64,000 nt of DNA from Symbiopectobacterium purcellii (GCF_019797845.1 NZ_CP081864.1:3224001-3288000); one strand, 5' to 3'; positions 31,071-41,678 are shown, numbered from the stretch's first letter. Notes: generated from the sequence alone by a model not told the origin. Made by a program: numbers and translations.

Positions 31071-31862
31071 ATGGATAGCCGGTTGACATCACTGGTTCAC
31101 CACGGCAGAGATTTGACGCGCGCGGAGCACCGCGTGCTGGTGTTTATTGCCGAGCACGCATCGCTGGTCGGCAAGATAACCGTACGTGAGTTGGCGCAGC
31201 AAACCTACGTCTCGACCGCAACCATTATGCGCCTGTGTCAAAAAATGGGGTTTAGCGGCTACAGCGAGTTTATCTATCACTGCAAGCAGTTGCTCACCGA
31301 TGCGCCGCGTTCATTTCCGGCAAACCCCGCATCGGTTGCCAGCGACGGCATCCCCGAAGCCTATCGCCATTTTGTCGCCAATTACGAAAAAACCTTCACC
31401 TACGTAACGCCTGCTTTGATGGACGCCTTCTGCCATATCCTGCGTCACGAGAGCCATTTTTTTCTTTACGGTGCTGGGTTCTCTCACCTGTTCACGGAGT
31501 ATTTCGCCAAAAAACTGCAAATACTGGGTAAAGATGCGTTCGTCTCCGGTCTGGGGGACAGCAAAGGGATTTTTCTTAGCAATGCCCCGAAATACCGCAT
31601 CTTTATCGCTATCTCGCGCAGCGGAGAAACCGAGCAGGTGATTGAAAAAGCGCAGATCGCCAGAAACATTGGCATGACCGTGTTCGCCTTCACCCGCGCG
31701 TCGTTTAATCCGTTAGCCAACGTGGCAGATTTACACTTTCGCTTGCATGATGACGCCATTCATTTTGCGGCTGAAGCAGGAGAGGTTAGTTCGTTCGAAT
31801 CTAATTTAGTGTTACTGATTGATTTACTGCTGCTGCGGGCGACCACGGGTAACCCGGTGTAG
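31071..31862 (+). CDS. RpiR-family transcriptional regulator with SIS domain
   Basis: This 263-residue regulator has an N-terminal RpiR HTH (about 1-75, TVRELAQQTYVSTATIMRLCQKMGFSGYSEF) and a C-terminal sugar-isomerase-like SIS domain (about 105-245, FFLYGAGFSHLFTEY, IFIAISRSGETEQVIEKA) that senses phosphosugars. The start is ATG at 31071 behind CAGGAG. Its place downstream of aglAB suggests it controls that operon, with sseA lying between. Target and effector are inferred, not seen. Confidence 0.88.
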   Translation: MDSRLTSLVHHGRDLTRAEHRVLVFIAEHASLVGKITVRELAQQTYVSTATIMRLCQKMGFSGYSEFIYHCKQLLTDAPRSFPANPASVASDGIPEAYRHFVANYEKTFTYVTPALMDAFCHILRHESHFFLYGAGFSHLFTEYFAKKLQILGKDAFVSGLGDSKGIFLSNAPKYRIFIAISRSGETEQVIEKAQIARNIGMTVFAFTRASFNPLANVADLHFRLHDDAIHFAAEAGEVSSFESNLVLLIDLLLLRATTGNPV

Positions 31863-31864
31863 AT

Positions 31865-31888
31865 GGCATCCCCTGAGCAGGGGATGCC
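31865..31888. terminator. Convergent hairpin between the RpiR gene and sseB
   Basis: A perfect 10-bp stem, ggcatcccct / aggggatgcc with a 4-base loop, sits exactly between the two convergent stops. There is no clear U-run on either side. It probably serves both directions. Confidence 0.6.
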
Positions 31889-31897
31889 CGAGGTAAA

Positions 31898-32716
31898 TTA
31901 CGCTTTGCCCGTCTGTTTGAACTCGCGCAGGAAACTGCCCCACTTGTGCTCATAAAACGGCGTAGCGTGATGCAGAAAATAGTGGCTGACGCCGCCTTTT
32001 TCTTCTTTATCGACGATGCAAATATCCACTGGCTGATCGCCGACCACCGTATCGCTGGCAACCGTGCCCACCGCCTGGATAACCGCCTCCACCTCATTCA
32101 AATCAACCAGTTCCAGACCGATCAGCAGATTCGGTTCCGCGTCACCCTCCTGGATCTGCGCCACCCATGCACGACGCACCGGGCGATGCTTGGCAAGCAG
32201 TTGCGTCAGCGAATCGATCATCTGATCCGGCGACGGTTCCGGCAGGCTGAGATGCACCTCTACCGGCTCATCAACCACACGGCTATGCACAAAGCCATTG
32301 CCCTCACCCGCCAGCATGTGTTCCACCTCCTGCGGCAGGAACTCTTTGCCGTAGGGGAGTTTAGGGTTAAGAAACAACGTCTGCCCCTGCGTTAATTCAA
32401 ACAGCGAGCGGGCTGGCAGCGCCAGAAAAGCGGCTTCCGTTGAGATAGCCATCTGCAAGGCTTCCAGCGACGAGAAAAACGGGATAGCGGTGCTGCCATC
32501 GGGTTTTTCCCAGTGCTGAATCTCAACCTGACTGCCAACCGGCAGCGTACTGGCGCCCTGCTCGCTCGCGTCATCGCTGTTACCGATGATATAGACGGTG
32601 GCGTCCATCAGTTCTGTGAAGAATTCAGGCCGATGGGCGGGCTCGGTCGCCGCCTTCATCAGCACCTCTTCCAGCTTGTTTTGCGGGGTAAATGTCATAC
32701 GGTTGTTATCACTCAC
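31898..32716 (-). CDS. sseB: SseB, enhanced serine sensitivity protein
   Basis: This 272-residue cytoplasmic protein has the SseB domain in its N-terminal half (NKLEEVLMKAATEPAHRPEFFTELM, GSQVEIQHWEKPDGSTAIPFFSS) and the SseB C-terminal domain after about residue 140 (LPEPSPDQMIDSLTQLLAKHRPV, VGDQPVDICIVDKEEKGGVSHYF). The molecular role is unknown. In E. coli excess SseB alters serine sensitivity. It follows pepB by three bases, so the two are co-transcribed. Confidence 0.93.
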   Translation of the reverse strand: MSDNNRMTFTPQNKLEEVLMKAATEPAHRPEFFTELMDATVYIIGNSDDASEQGASTLPVGSQVEIQHWEKPDGSTAIPFFSSLEALQMAISTEAAFLALPARSLFELTQGQTLFLNPKLPYGKEFLPQEVEHMLAGEGNGFVHSRVVDEPVEVHLSLPEPSPDQMIDSLTQLLAKHRPVRRAWVAQIQEGDAEPNLLIGLELVDLNEVEAVIQAVGTVASDTVVGDQPVDICIVDKEEKGGVSHYFLHHATPFYEHKWGSFLREFKQTGKA

Positions 32717-32719
32717 GCC

Positions 32720-34015
32720 TTATTCACTTTCGCTCAGCAGCAAATTGGCGAGCGTACGTACGCCCAAACCGGTCGCGCCGGTTGCCCACTGATCCACCGC
32801 CCCTTTGCGGTAGGTCGCCGAGCAGTCGATATGCAACCACCCTTTCTGATAGGACGAGACAAAATGCGACAAGAACGCCGCCGCCGTGCTGGCACCCGCA
32901 CTGTGCGCCGCGCCTGCAACGTTATTCAGCTCGGCAAAGCTGGACGGCAGTTGTGAACGGTGAAATTCTTCCAACGGCAAGCGCCAAAACGGTTCGTTTT
33001 CCTGTTTTGCGCTGGTGAGCAGGCGTTCAGCAAAGGCATCATCAAAGCTGAATAGCGCGTGATAGTCGTTACCCAGTGCCGTTTTGGCCGCACCGGTCAG
33101 CGTAGCACAATCGATAATCCACTGTGGCGCTTGCGCGCTGGCATCGATCAGGCCATCCGCCAGCACCAGACGCCCTTCCGCGTCGGTGTTCATCACTTCG
33201 ACGGTTTTACCGTTGCGATAGCGCAAAATGTCACCAAGACGGAATGCGTTACCGCTCACCATATTGTCGGCGCAGCACAGGTAGAGTTTTACGCGACGGG
33301 TTAGCCCTTGAGCAATCGCCAGCGCCAGCGCACCAGTGACCAATGCTGCGCCGCCCATATCGGATTTCATCGAATCCATAAAGCCACTCGGCTTCAGGCT
33401 ATAGCCGCCGCTGTCAAAGGTGATGCCCTTGCCCACAAGACAAGCAAACACCGGTGCATCCGAGTTGCCCGTCGGGTTAAAATCCAGCGCCAACAGCACC
33501 GGTTGACGTTCAGAACCACGCCCTACCGTATGCAGCCCGATATAGTTTTGATCGCGCAGATCTTCACCCTTGGTGATGCGATAGTTGACCGCGTTGCCGC
33601 CCACATCATGCAGCAAATCCACCGCACGCGTTGCCAGTTGTTCTGGCCCGAGATATTCGGCAGGCAGGTTAATGGTGTCGCGGACCCAATCAACCACTTT
33701 CAGGCGCAGATCCAGCGCCTTGCGCTGTGCCTCTTCCAACGGTGCCCATTCGACGGTACGTTTACCTTTCGGGGCGCGGTAGCCTTGCCAGAACGCCCAG
33801 CTGGTTTCCAGATCCCAGCCTTCGCCCACCAGTTTGACGTGCTTGATGCCTTGCCCGTCAATTTTGCGCGCCGCGCGCTGAATAATGCCCAACGCGGCCG
33901 TTTCGGGCAGATGAATGGTGAACCCTTGTTCGTTAGCGCTCAACGACGCTTTTTCTCCCCAACGTGCATCGGCAGGCTGGGTGGAGAGTGAAATCTGCAT
34001 AGCTTCGCTTGTCAT
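32720..34015 (-). CDS. pepB: Peptidase B (leucyl aminopeptidase family M17)
   Basis: The 431-residue cytosolic metallo-aminopeptidase has a small N-terminal macro-like domain and a C-terminal catalytic domain from about residue 165. Metal ligands and catalytic residues lie in [32 protein letters not shown] and the M17 signature [14 protein letters not shown]. It is 431 residues, close to the E. coli enzyme (427). It is separated from the isc operon upstream by a terminator. Confidence 0.97.
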   Translation of the reverse strand: MTSEAMQISLSTQPADARWGEKASLSANEQGFTIHLPETAALGIIQRAARKIDGQGIKHVKLVGEGWDLETSWAFWQGYRAPKGKRTVEWAPLEEAQRKALDLRLKVVDWVRDTINLPAEYLGPEQLATRAVDLLHDVGGNAVNYRITKGEDLRDQNYIGLHTVGRGSERQPVLLALDFNPTGNSDAPVFACLVGKGITFDSGGYSLKPSGFMDSMKSDMGGAALVTGALALAIAQGLTRRVKLYLCCADNMVSGNAFRLGDILRYRNGKTVEVMNTDAEGRLVLADGLIDASAQAPQWIIDCATLTGAAKTALGNDYHALFSFDDAFAERLLTSAKQENEPFWRLPLEEFHRSQLPSSFAELNNVAGAAHSAGASTAAAFLSHFVSSYQKGWLHIDCSATYRKGAVDQWATGATGLGVRTLANLLLSESE

Positions 34016-34094
34016 ATCAGCTCCGTGGATATTATTTTCAACAGCAGCCTATACCCATCATGTTTCAATTCGAATTATTCAGGGTGAGGGGGTT

Positions 34095-34124
34095 GAAAAA
34101 AAAGGGCCGCCCGTCAGGCAGCCC
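34095..34124 (-). terminator. Terminator of the isc operon
   Basis: On the minus strand a GC stem (gggctgcc / gggcggccc, one G-U pair) is followed by eight T, just past the iscX stop. Confidence 0.75.
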
Positions 34125-34131
34125 AGAATGG

Positions 34132-34332
34132 TCATTCCGCTTCGTCTAACCACACCAGCAGTATCGCTTCCAGGATTTTTTCGTTGGAAGCGTCCGGCGC
34201 GTCATCAAACTCATCCAGCTCGCAAATCCAGCGATGCAGGTCAGTAAAACGCACCGTTTTCGGATCTGTGTCGGGAAACGCGTCATACAGCGCTTCACCA
34301 ATGGCCCGGCTGTCTGTCCATTTCAATCCCAT
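34132..34332 (-). CDS. iscX: IscX, Fe-S assembly regulator
   Basis: IscX is a 66-residue acidic protein ([20 protein letters not shown], ..[27 protein letters not shown]) that binds IscS and iron and tunes the rate of cluster assembly. Length equals E. coli IscX. It is the last gene of the isc operon, 12 bases after fdx. Confidence 0.96.
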   Translation of the reverse strand: MGLKWTDSRAIGEALYDAFPDTDPKTVRFTDLHRWICELDEFDDAPDASNEKILEAILLVWLDEAE

Positions 34333-34344
34333 GATCAGCTCCTG

Positions 34345-34680
34345 TTAATGCTCGCGGGCATGGTTAATGGTGTAACGCGGGATCTCAACCACCAGATCGT
34401 CACCCGCGACACGCGCCTGACAGCCCAGACGGCTTTCGGGCTCCAGCCCCCAGGCTTTGTCCAGCATGTCATCTTCATCTTCTGTGCTTTCCGCGAGAGA
34501 ATCAAACCCTTCGCGCACGATGCAATGGCAGGTAGTACACGCGCAGGATTTCTCACAGGCGTGTTCGACTTCAATACCGTTACGCAGGGCGACGTCCAGA
34601 ATCGTTTCACCCGCTTTGGCTTCCAATACCGCGCCTTCAGGACACAGATCCTGATGCGGTAAAAAAACTATCTTAGGCAT
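34345..34680 (-). CDS. fdx: [2Fe-2S] ferredoxin of the Isc system
   Basis: This 111-residue ferredoxin passes electrons to the Isc assembly machinery. The cluster cysteines are in EHACEKSCACTTCHC and in RLGCQARV. The start is ATG at 34680 (MPKIVFLPH), which gives the E. coli length; two further codons upstream are open from a GTG but overlap hscA. It sits directly after the hscA stop. Confidence 0.96.
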   Translation of the reverse strand: MPKIVFLPHQDLCPEGAVLEAKAGETILDVALRNGIEVEHACEKSCACTTCHCIVREGFDSLAESTEDEDDMLDKAWGLEPESRLGCQARVAGDDLVVEIPRYTINHAREH

Positions 34681-34682
34681 GC

Positions 34683-36533
34683 TCACACCTCGTCCACAGA
34701 GTGTCCTGCCAGCGCCCGACGAATGGAAGCATCCATACGACGCGCAGCGAACCCCTGGGTTTGTTGATCTACTGTTTTTATTGCGGCTTCAATCAGCGCA
34801 ACGTCATCGCCTGCACTCACCTGTTGCAGCGCCGACACCGCCTGAACGATAGCCGCCTGTTCTTCGGCGCTCAGCAAATCCGCATCGGCGGCCAGCGCGC
34901 TGTGCACGCTTTCCAACACTCGCGCCGCTTCGACTTTCTGCTCCGCCAACATGCGTGCCGCGACGTCACTCTGCGCATTCTGCATCGAGTCGGTGATCAT
35001 CGCAGCAATTTCATCATCGCTCAGCCCATACGACGGTTTGACCTGAATCGCCGCTTCCACGCCCGTGGATTTCTCCATTGCCGTGACGCTCAGCAGGCCA
35101 TCCGCATCCACCTGAAAGGTGACACGAATATGCGCGCCACCGGCGGGCAGCGGCGGGATGCCGCGCAGTGAGAATCGCGCCAGCGAACGACAATCCTGTA
35201 CCAGTTCGCGTTCACCTTGCAGCACATGGATCATCATGGCGGTCTGACCGTCTTTAAACGTGGTGAACTCCTGCGCGCGCGCCACCGGAATGGTGGTGTT
35301 ACGCGGAATCACCTTCTCGACCAGGCCACCCATGGTTTCCAGACCGAGCGACAGCGGGATCACATCCAGCAGCAGCATCTCGCTGTCTGGCTTGTTACCC
35401 ACCAAAATATCCGCCTGAATGGCCGCGCCCAGCGCTACCACTTTATCCGGATCGATGGCGGTCAGCGGCGTGCGGCCAAAGAAATCGCCGACGCGGGTAC
35501 GCACCACTGGCACACGGGTCGATCCCCCCACCATTACCACTTCCTGTACCTCATCGGCCTGAACGCCCGCATCTTTCAGTGCCCGGCGGCAGGAAAGCAG
35601 CGTGCGTTTCACCAACGGCTCGATAAGTGCATCAAACTGTTCGCGGCTCAGTTCGCCCTGCCAGGTACCAACCTGTACCGTCACTGACGGCGCGGCGCTG
35701 AGCGCAACCTTGGCATGCAAGGCCGTTTCAATCAATTCACGCTGCACGCGTGCATCAGAACGATCGTTAACACCGGCCTGCTCGCGCAGCCACTCCACCA
35801 ACAGGTGGTCGAAATCGTCGCCGCCCAGTGCAGAGTCACCGCCGGTCGCCAGCACTTCAAACACCCCGCGGCTTAAACGCAGGATGGAGATATCAAAAGT
35901 GCCACCGCCCAGATCGTAGACGGCAATCACCCCTTCCTTACCCGAATCCAGCCCGTAAGCAATAGCTGCCGCCGTCGGCTCATTGAGCAAACGCAGCACA
36001 TGCAATCCGGCCAAACGCGCCGCATCTTTGGTGCCTTGACGTTGAGCGTCATCGAAATAGGCAGGAACGGTGATCACTACGCCATCCGGCACACCGCCCA
36101 GCGCGGCTTCAGCCCGCGCCGCGAGCGCAGAGAGGATATCGGCAGAAACCTGAATCGGGTTTTTGTTACCCGCCGCCGTTTGCAACACGGGCAAGCCGTT
36201 GTCGCTGGACTGAAAATGGTACGGCAAATGGGGATAACGTTGCTGAATATCGGCCAGCGAACGGCCCATCAGTCGCTTGACGGAACTGACGGTGTTGGCG
36301 GGATCGTTTACCGCCTGCGCCTGTGCCGCCCAGCCGACGACAATATTTTCGGCATCATAGCGCACCACCGACGGCAGCAGTTCACGGCCTTCGGCATCTG
36401 CCAGCGGCTGTGCTTCGCCGCTGCGCACCGTTGCCACCAGCGAATTGGTGGTGCCGAGATCAATACCCACGGCAAGACGGCGCTGATGTGGTGCTGCGCT
36501 GAGGCCGGGTTCACTAATTTGTAATAGGGCCAT
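34683..36533 (-). CDS. hscA: Hsp70-type chaperone HscA
   Basis: The 616-residue DnaK relative helps transfer clusters from IscU. The ATPase domain has [44 protein letters not shown] and GGSTRVPVV. The substrate domain follows from about residue 390 ([14 protein letters not shown]) and would bind the LPPVK motif of IscU. It sits in the usual place between hscB and fdx. Confidence 0.98.
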   Translation of the reverse strand: MALLQISEPGLSAAPHQRRLAVGIDLGTTNSLVATVRSGEAQPLADAEGRELLPSVVRYDAENIVVGWAAQAQAVNDPANTVSSVKRLMGRSLADIQQRYPHLPYHFQSSDNGLPVLQTAAGNKNPIQVSADILSALAARAEAALGGVPDGVVITVPAYFDDAQRQGTKDAARLAGLHVLRLLNEPTAAAIAYGLDSGKEGVIAVYDLGGGTFDISILRLSRGVFEVLATGGDSALGGDDFDHLLVEWLREQAGVNDRSDARVQRELIETALHAKVALSAAPSVTVQVGTWQGELSREQFDALIEPLVKRTLLSCRRALKDAGVQADEVQEVVMVGGSTRVPVVRTRVGDFFGRTPLTAIDPDKVVALGAAIQADILVGNKPDSEMLLLDVIPLSLGLETMGGLVEKVIPRNTTIPVARAQEFTTFKDGQTAMMIHVLQGERELVQDCRSLARFSLRGIPPLPAGGAHIRVTFQVDADGLLSVTAMEKSTGVEAAIQVKPSYGLSDDEIAAMITDSMQNAQSDVAARMLAEQKVEAARVLESVHSALAADADLLSAEEQAAIVQAVSALQQVSAGDDVALIEAAIKTVDQQTQGFAARRMDASIRRALAGHSVDEV

Positions 36534-36621
36534 ATTGAGCTTCCATCAATTGGCTGTCAGCGCCACCGTTGCGCCGACGAAATAAAAAGACATTATTCGA
36601 TTATGTGCATCACTGCGCAGA

Positions 36622-37140
36622 TTAGCGATCCAGCAGTTGTTCTTCGAGTTGTTCCACCTGCTGTTGCAGCTTATCCAAAAAGCGGAGTTTACGCACCGTA
36701 TCGGCCGCCGCCGACCACGATGCCAGCGCCAGTTCGGACTGCATCTGCGCCGTGCGCTGCCGTATCATGGCAGTTAACTGGTTGGCAAAATCGGCCAGCG
36801 CGGCTTCAGCCTCTGCCTGATGTGAAATCGCATCCAACTGCTCGCGCAGTTCCAGTTGCTCCATCAGAAAGGCCGTATCGCGCAGGGTATGTTGCTCGTT
36901 ACCCAGATCAAAACCGTGCAACGATAACATATATTCTGCACGTTTCAGCGGATGTTTCAGCGACTGGTAGGCATCATTAACCGTTGCTGCCTGCTGTACC
37001 GCCAGCAGACGCTCCCGTTCGGGCTGCGTGGCAAAACGATCGGGATGGAACTGGCGTTGCAGTTCCTGATAACGAGAAAGGAGCAGGCTGCCATCCACAT
37101 CGTAGTGAATCGGCAGCCCGAATAACGTAAAGTAATCCAT
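36622..37140 (-). CDS. hscB: J-domain co-chaperone HscB
   Basis: The 172-residue protein has an N-terminal J-domain ([25 protein letters not shown] with the HPD motif) that stimulates HscA ATPase, and a C-terminal three-helix bundle (about 80-172) that binds IscU. It is one residue longer than the E. coli protein. It lies 88 bases before hscA in the operon. Confidence 0.97.
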   Translation of the reverse strand: MDYFTLFGLPIHYDVDGSLLLSRYQELQRQFHPDRFATQPERERLLAVQQAATVNDAYQSLKHPLKRAEYMLSLHGFDLGNEQHTLRDTAFLMEQLELREQLDAISHQAEAEAALADFANQLTAMIRQRTAQMQSELALASWSAAADTVRKLRFLDKLQQQVEQLEEQLLDR

Positions 37141-37227
37141 AGTGCGCTCGGACAGTGTGGCGCTAACGGGTAGCCGCCCTGCGCCAACGCGTCACGAGCA
37201 TGCTCCCGTTAACACGGGCAAAACGAA

Positions 37228-37551
37228 TCAGACCGTAAAGCTTTCGCCGCAGCCGCATTCGCCGTTAACGTTGGGATTATTGAACTTGAATCCTTCGTTC
37301 AACCCTTCTTTGACGAAATCCAACTGCGTGCCGTCGAGATAAACCAGGCTTTTGCCATCAATGATGACCCTGACCCCTTTATCTTCAAACACCACATCGT
37401 CGTCGTTAAGGTCGTCAACAAACTCAAGCACATAAGCCATGCCAGAACAACCTGACGTCCGCACCCCCAAGCGCAGGCCAACGCCTTTGCCTCGATTTGC
37501 CATAAAAGCGCTGACACGTTGTGCTGCGCTATCGCTAAGAGAAATAGACAT
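37228..37551 (-). CDS. iscA: IscA, A-type Fe-S carrier
   Basis: The 107-residue carrier has the three conserved cysteines of A-type proteins (SGCSGMAY near residue 35 and GECGCGESF at the end). It accepts clusters or iron from the IscU system and hands them to apoproteins. Length equals E. coli IscA. Confidence 0.97.
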   Translation of the reverse strand: MSISLSDSAAQRVSAFMANRGKGVGLRLGVRTSGCSGMAYVLEFVDDLNDDDVVFEDKGVRVIIDGKSLVYLDGTQLDFVKEGLNEGFKFNNPNVNGECGCGESFTV

Positions 37552-37624
37552 ACAACAACCTCGGTATCGTTAGCACGCCTTCTGCCCAACGTATGCACGC
37601 CGGGCAGCACGGTTCGCCGACAGA

Positions 37625-38011
37625 TTATTTCGCTGTGCGTTTGCTTTTGTAATCCGCGATCGCTGCTTTGATCGCATCTTCCGCCAGAATAGAACAGTGA
37701 ATTTTCACCGGTGGCAGTTCCAGTTCCTCGGCGATCTGAGTGTTCTTGATAGCCTCGGCTTCGTCCAGAGACTTGCCTTTCACCCATTCAGTGATCAGCG
37801 AACTCGAAGCAATGGCAGAGCCACAACCGTAGGTTTTGAAACGCGCGTCTTCGATGATGCCGCTGTCGCTGACTTTGATCTGTAATTTCATTACGTCGCC
37901 ACATGCCGGTGCACCCACCATGCCGCTACCAATCGACGGATCGGTGTTGTCAAAGGAGCCGACGTTGCGCGGATTTTCGTAATGATCGATAACTTTTTCG
38001 CTGTATGCCAT
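37625..38011 (-). CDS. iscU: IscU, Fe-S scaffold
   Basis: The 128-residue scaffold receives sulfur from IscS and builds the cluster. Ligand cysteines are seen in GAPACGDVMK, KTYGCGSAIASSS and KIHCSILAEDAI, with the HscA-binding LPPVK just ahead of the last. Length equals E. coli IscU. Confidence 0.98.
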   Translation of the reverse strand: MAYSEKVIDHYENPRNVGSFDNTDPSIGSGMVGAPACGDVMKLQIKVSDSGIIEDARFKTYGCGSAIASSSLITEWVKGKSLDEAEAIKNTQIAEELELPPVKIHCSILAEDAIKAAIADYKSKRTAK

Positions 38012-38035
38012 GATTAACGTTCTCCGTGCTGCGAA

Positions 38036-39250
38036 TTAATGATGAGCCCATTCGATGGTGGTCAGATCCACGCCCTGCTTGAACATCTCCCACAGCGGGG
38101 AAAGGTCACGCAAACGTCCAATGGATTTCTGGACCAAATCGATGGTGTAGTCGATCTCTTCCTCGGTAGTAAAACGACCGAGAGAGAAGCGGATCGAGCT
38201 GTGCGCCAATTCATCATTCATACCCAGCGCACGCAGCACATAGGATGGCTCCAGGCTCGCAGAAGTACAGGCAGAACCGGAGGAGACAGCCAGGTCTTTC
38301 AGCGCCATGATCAGGGATTCACCCTCAACATAGTTAAAGCTGACGTTCAGGATATTCGGCGCGCCCTGTTCCAGGTCACCGTTGAGGTACACCTCTTCAA
38401 TATCCTTGATACCGTTCCACAAGCGATGACGCAGCGCGCTCAGGCGAGCGACTTCCGCCACCATCTCTTCTTTGGCAATACGGTAGGCTTCGCCCATGCC
38501 AACGATCTGGTGCACGGGCAAGGTGCCGGAACGCATACCGCGTTCGTGGCCGCCACCGTGCATCTGCGCTTCAATACGGATACGGGGTTTACGACGCACA
38601 TACAGCGCGCCAATGCCTTTCGGGCCATAAATTTTATGACCGGAGAAAGACATTAAATCGACTTTGATCTTGCTGAGATCGATAGGCAGTTTGCCCACGC
38701 TCTGCGTGGCATCAACGTGGAACACGATACCACGGCTGCGGCACATCTCGCCGATAGCGGCAATGTCCTGTACCACACCGATTTCGTTGTTCACGTGCAT
38801 GATGGAAACCACAATGGTGTCTTCACGCATTGCTGCTTCGAGTTCGTGCAGGTCAATAATGCCGTTGCGCTGCGGCGCGAGGTACGTGACCTCAAAGCCT
38901 TCACGCTCTAACTGACGGCAGGTATCCAGCACGGCTTTATGTTCGGTCTTGCTGGTAATGATGTGCTTGCCTTTCTTCTGATAGAAGTTGGCGGCACCTT
39001 TGATAGCAAGGTTGTCGGCCTCGGTCGCGCCGGACGTGAACACAATTTCACGCGGATCGGCACCCACCAGCTCGGCGATTTGGTTACGCGCGATATCCAC
39101 TGCCTCTTCCGCCTGCCAACCAAAGCGGTGAGAACGGGAAGCCTGGTTGCCGAACGTACCGTCCAGGGTCAAAAACTGCATCATTTTTTCAGCCACGCGC
39201 GGGTCAACCGGCGTCGTGGCTGAATAGTCTAGATAAATGGGTAACTTCAT
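38036..39250 (-). CDS. iscS: Cysteine desulfurase IscS
   Basis: The 404-residue PLP enzyme takes sulfur from cysteine for Fe-S clusters, tRNA thiolation and other sulfur cofactors. The PLP lysine lies in [17 protein letters not shown]. The catalytic cysteine loop is [18 protein letters not shown] near residue 328. Length equals E. coli IscS. It is 24 bases ahead of iscU. Confidence 0.98.
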   Translation of the reverse strand: MKLPIYLDYSATTPVDPRVAEKMMQFLTLDGTFGNQASRSHRFGWQAEEAVDIARNQIAELVGADPREIVFTSGATEADNLAIKGAANFYQKKGKHIITSKTEHKAVLDTCRQLEREGFEVTYLAPQRNGIIDLHELEAAMREDTIVVSIMHVNNEIGVVQDIAAIGEMCRSRGIVFHVDATQSVGKLPIDLSKIKVDLMSFSGHKIYGPKGIGALYVRRKPRIRIEAQMHGGGHERGMRSGTLPVHQIVGMGEAYRIAKEEMVAEVARLSALRHRLWNGIKDIEEVYLNGDLEQGAPNILNVSFNYVEGESLIMALKDLAVSSGSACTSASLEPSYVLRALGMNDELAHSSIRFSLGRFTTEEEIDYTIDLVQKSIGRLRDLSPLWEMFKQGVDLTTIEWAHH

Positions 39251-39324
39251 TGCTCATAAACTCCGTACATCACTTCAAAACGTACAATGCGTTTTGATTT
39301 TATTATTCCTGCGAGGATGAACTA

Positions 39325-39819
39325 TCAGGCGCGCAGATTAACATTAATGGTTTCTTGAAAACGTCCGTTGGCGGTGCGACGCGTGTCGGCATCTTGGCGA
39401 TCCGCCACGTCCAGCACTTCCTGATTATTCACCAGTTCGTCCAGCGTGATATTGTTCAAGAAATCGGTGATACGGTCGCTGAGATCGCGCCACAACGTGT
39501 GCGTCAGGCAGCGATCGCCACCCTGGCAGCCTTCACGCCCCTGGCAACGGGTCGCATCGACGGATTCGTCTACGGCAGAGATCACGGCACCAACGGCGAT
39601 TTCATTGGCGTTTTTGCCTAGCAGGTAACCACCGCCCGGCCCACGGACGCTGGACACCAGCCCGTTTTTGCGCAAGCGAGAGAACAGTTGTTCCAGATAC
39701 GACAGCGATATTCCCTGCCGCTCGGAAATATCCGCCAAAGGAACCGGCCCTTCTTTGGAGTGCAGTGCCACATCAAGCATGGCGGTAACGGCATAACGGC
39801 CTTTTGATGTCAGTCTCAT
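39325..39819 (-). CDS. iscR: IscR, Fe-S-responsive regulator
   Basis: The 164-residue Rrf2-family regulator represses its own operon when it carries a [2Fe-2S] cluster. The winged HTH is in [26 protein letters not shown]. The three ligand cysteines are in [15 protein letters not shown] (residues about 92-104). It is the first gene of iscRSUA-hscBA-fdx-iscX and is preceded by two IscR-type sites. Confidence 0.97.
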   Translation of the reverse strand: MRLTSKGRYAVTAMLDVALHSKEGPVPLADISERQGISLSYLEQLFSRLRKNGLVSSVRGPGGGYLLGKNANEIAVGAVISAVDESVDATRCQGREGCQGGDRCLTHTLWRDLSDRITDFLNNITLDELVNNQEVLDVADRQDADTRRTANGRFQETINVNLRA

Positions 39820-39919
39820 AATAGTGCTACCTGTAGATAAAACAGCTTATTATCGAACACGATTATTATAAACATGCACTGTGAATGCATGTACTTACAT
39901 AGCACCCTTTGAGTCTGAC

Positions 39920-39969
39920 ATTCCCGAGTGTTTTAGTCAACTATTTAACCGAGTAATTCACTCAAGTAT
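39920..39969 (-). promoter_or_regulatory. Two abutting IscR type 1-like sites upstream of iscR
   Basis: On the minus strand two 25-base blocks lie end to end. The distal one (39945-39969) begins atacttgagtg and ends actcggttaa. The proximal one (39920-39944) begins atagttgact and ends ctcgggaat. Both fit the IscR type 1 pattern ATA-TTGACT...CTCGG, and the proximal TTGACT can also serve as a -35 element. The layout matches the tandem IscR sites at the E. coli iscR promoter. Confidence 0.75.
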
Positions 39970-39984
39970 TTATTCGCCGCTTTT

Positions 39985-40703
39985 CTATTCCTGACCGTCA
40001 CGTCGGTTTTTTTGTACCGAGCTCAAAATGCCACGCAGAATGGCCAACTCCTGCTCTTCCGGGCGCGCACGGGTGAATAAACGGCGCAGTTTGTGCATCA
40101 CCTGTCCCTGATGGGCCTTACGAATAAACCCGGTGTAATGCAGCGTTTCTTCCAGATGGGTATAGAAGCGTTCCAGATCGTCAACCAAGGGATAGGGCTC
40201 TTCCACGATTTGCGGTGCACCCTGCGCCTGCAAATCCAGATGCGCAACGCGCACTTCATAAGCGATCAACTGAACGGCCATCGCCAGATTCAACGAACTG
40301 TACTCGGGGTTAGCAGGAATACAGACGTGATAGTGGCATTTTTGCAGTTCGTCGTTGGTCAACCCCACGCGTTCACGGCCAAACACCAGCGCCACCGGTG
40401 CGTGCTGCGCACGCCGCACTCGCGCGGTTCGAGCATCGGCCAGGGCAGCGAACGAGAACGCGCACTGGTGCCAACCACCAGGTTGCAGCCGACCAGCGCT
40501 TCATCCAACGTATTAACCAGCGTAGCGTTACCAATAATATCGCTGGCACCTGCGGCCAGTGCGATTGCCTGTGAATCCGGTTTGATCAGTGGGTTCACCA
40601 GATAGAGGTTCTTTAACCCCATGGTTTTCATCGCTCTGGCAGTAGACCCCATATTGCCCGTGTGCGAGGTTTCCACCAGAACGATACGAATATTCTCTAA
40701 CAT
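39985..40703 (-). pseudogene. trmJ: tRNA (Cm32/Um32) methyltransferase TrmJ, frameshifted by a small deletion
   Basis: TrmJ 2'-O-methylates position 32 of several tRNAs. The N-terminal part ([25 protein letters not shown] through [15 protein letters not shown]) and the C-terminal part ([19 protein letters not shown] through [10 protein letters not shown]) are both well preserved but in different frames. The break is at 40399-40412. Compared with the E. coli protein, ten residues between ECG and PVALVFG are represented by only 14 bases, so about 16 bases are missing. The deletion interrupts the SPOUT domain just before the SAM-binding GRERVGLT knot. Only a truncated 114-residue N-terminal product would be made. 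Confidence 0.8.
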
Positions 40704-40835
40704 GTTGACTCGGCAGTAAGAAAGAAGAAAAAGAGTGAAAAACACGATTAGTGTATCACAGACTTCGCTATTTTCTCTTTCCCCTGCTATACTGCGCCTC
40801 GCTTTCTGTTCTTTAACATCCTAGTGGACGATACC

Positions 40836-41639
40836 ATGCATCCGATGCTTAACATCGCTGTGCGCGCTGCGCGCAAGGGCGGTAATTTAATTGCCAAGAA
40901 TTATGAAACCCCCGACGCCGTTGAAGCGAGCCAAAAAGGCACCAACGACTTTGTTACCAACGTTGACCGCGACGCCGAACGCCTGATTATTGAGGTGATC
41001 CGCAAATCCTACCCCCAGCACACCATTATTGGTGAAGAGTGCGGCGAAGTAGTCGGTGAAGACGACACAGTGCAATGGATTATCGATCCGCTGGATGGCA
41101 CCACCAACTTCGTTAAACGTCTCCCCCATTTTGCTGTTTCCATTGCTGTGCGCATTAAAGGCCGCACTGAAGTTGCTGTGGTTTACGATCCGATGCGCAA
41201 TGAGCTGTTTACCGCCACGCGCGGTCAGGGCGCACAGTTGAACGGCTATCGTCTGCGCAGCGGCAACGCGCGCGATCTGGAAGGCACCATTCTGGCGACC
41301 GGCTTCCCTTTCAAGCAGAAACAGCACGCGCCCCCTTACATCAATATGGTATCTGCCCTGTTTACCACCTGCGCTGACTTCCGTCGCACCGGTTCTGCCG
41401 CGCTGGATCTGGCCTATGTGGCAGCGGGCCGCGTAGACGGTTTCTTCGAAATTGGCCTGAAGCCTTGGGATTTCGCCGGTGGCGAGCTGCTGGTGCGTGA
41501 AGCGGGCGGTATCGTGACTGACTTCGTCGGCGGCCACAACTATCTCGCTTCTGGCAACCTGGTGGCGGGCAACCCGCGCGTGGTGAAGTCCATTCTGTCA
41601 GCCATTCGTGAACAACTTAGCGAAGCCCTGAAACGCTAA
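40836..41639 (+). CDS. suhB: Inositol-1-monophosphatase / ribosome-associated SuhB
   Basis: The 267-residue protein is an inositol monophosphatase-fold phosphatase that in E. coli also joins the rRNA transcription antitermination complex. The metal-site motifs are GEECGE, DPLDGTTNF and KPWDFAGGELLVREAGG. The start is ATG at 40836 (MHPMLNIAVRAARKG), equal to E. coli. An in-frame upstream start at 40824 is less likely. It is divergent from trmJ, as in E. coli. Confidence 0.97.
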   Translation: MHPMLNIAVRAARKGGNLIAKNYETPDAVEASQKGTNDFVTNVDRDAERLIIEVIRKSYPQHTIIGEECGEVVGEDDTVQWIIDPLDGTTNFVKRLPHFAVSIAVRIKGRTEVAVVYDPMRNELFTATRGQGAQLNGYRLRSGNARDLEGTILATGFPFKQKQHAPPYINMVSALFTTCADFRRTGSAALDLAYVAAGRVDGFFEIGLKPWDFAGGELLVREAGGIVTDFVGGHNYLASGNLVAGNPRVVKSILSAIREQLSEALKR

Positions 41640-41649
41640 GACTGTCCTT

Positions 41650-41678
41650 TGTCCCGTTCACTGGCGGTGGGCGGGACA
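41650..41678 (+). terminator. Possible terminator after suhB
   Basis: Stem tgtcccg / cgggaca with a 15-base loop, about 10 bases past the suhB stop. Only a weak U-rich tail follows, so the call is tentative. Confidence 0.4.

Noticed and set aside
39985..40419. An independent short methyltransferase gene
   Set aside because: It starts inside the SPOUT domain without its N-terminal part and lines up with the truncated upstream frame as one frameshifted trmJ.
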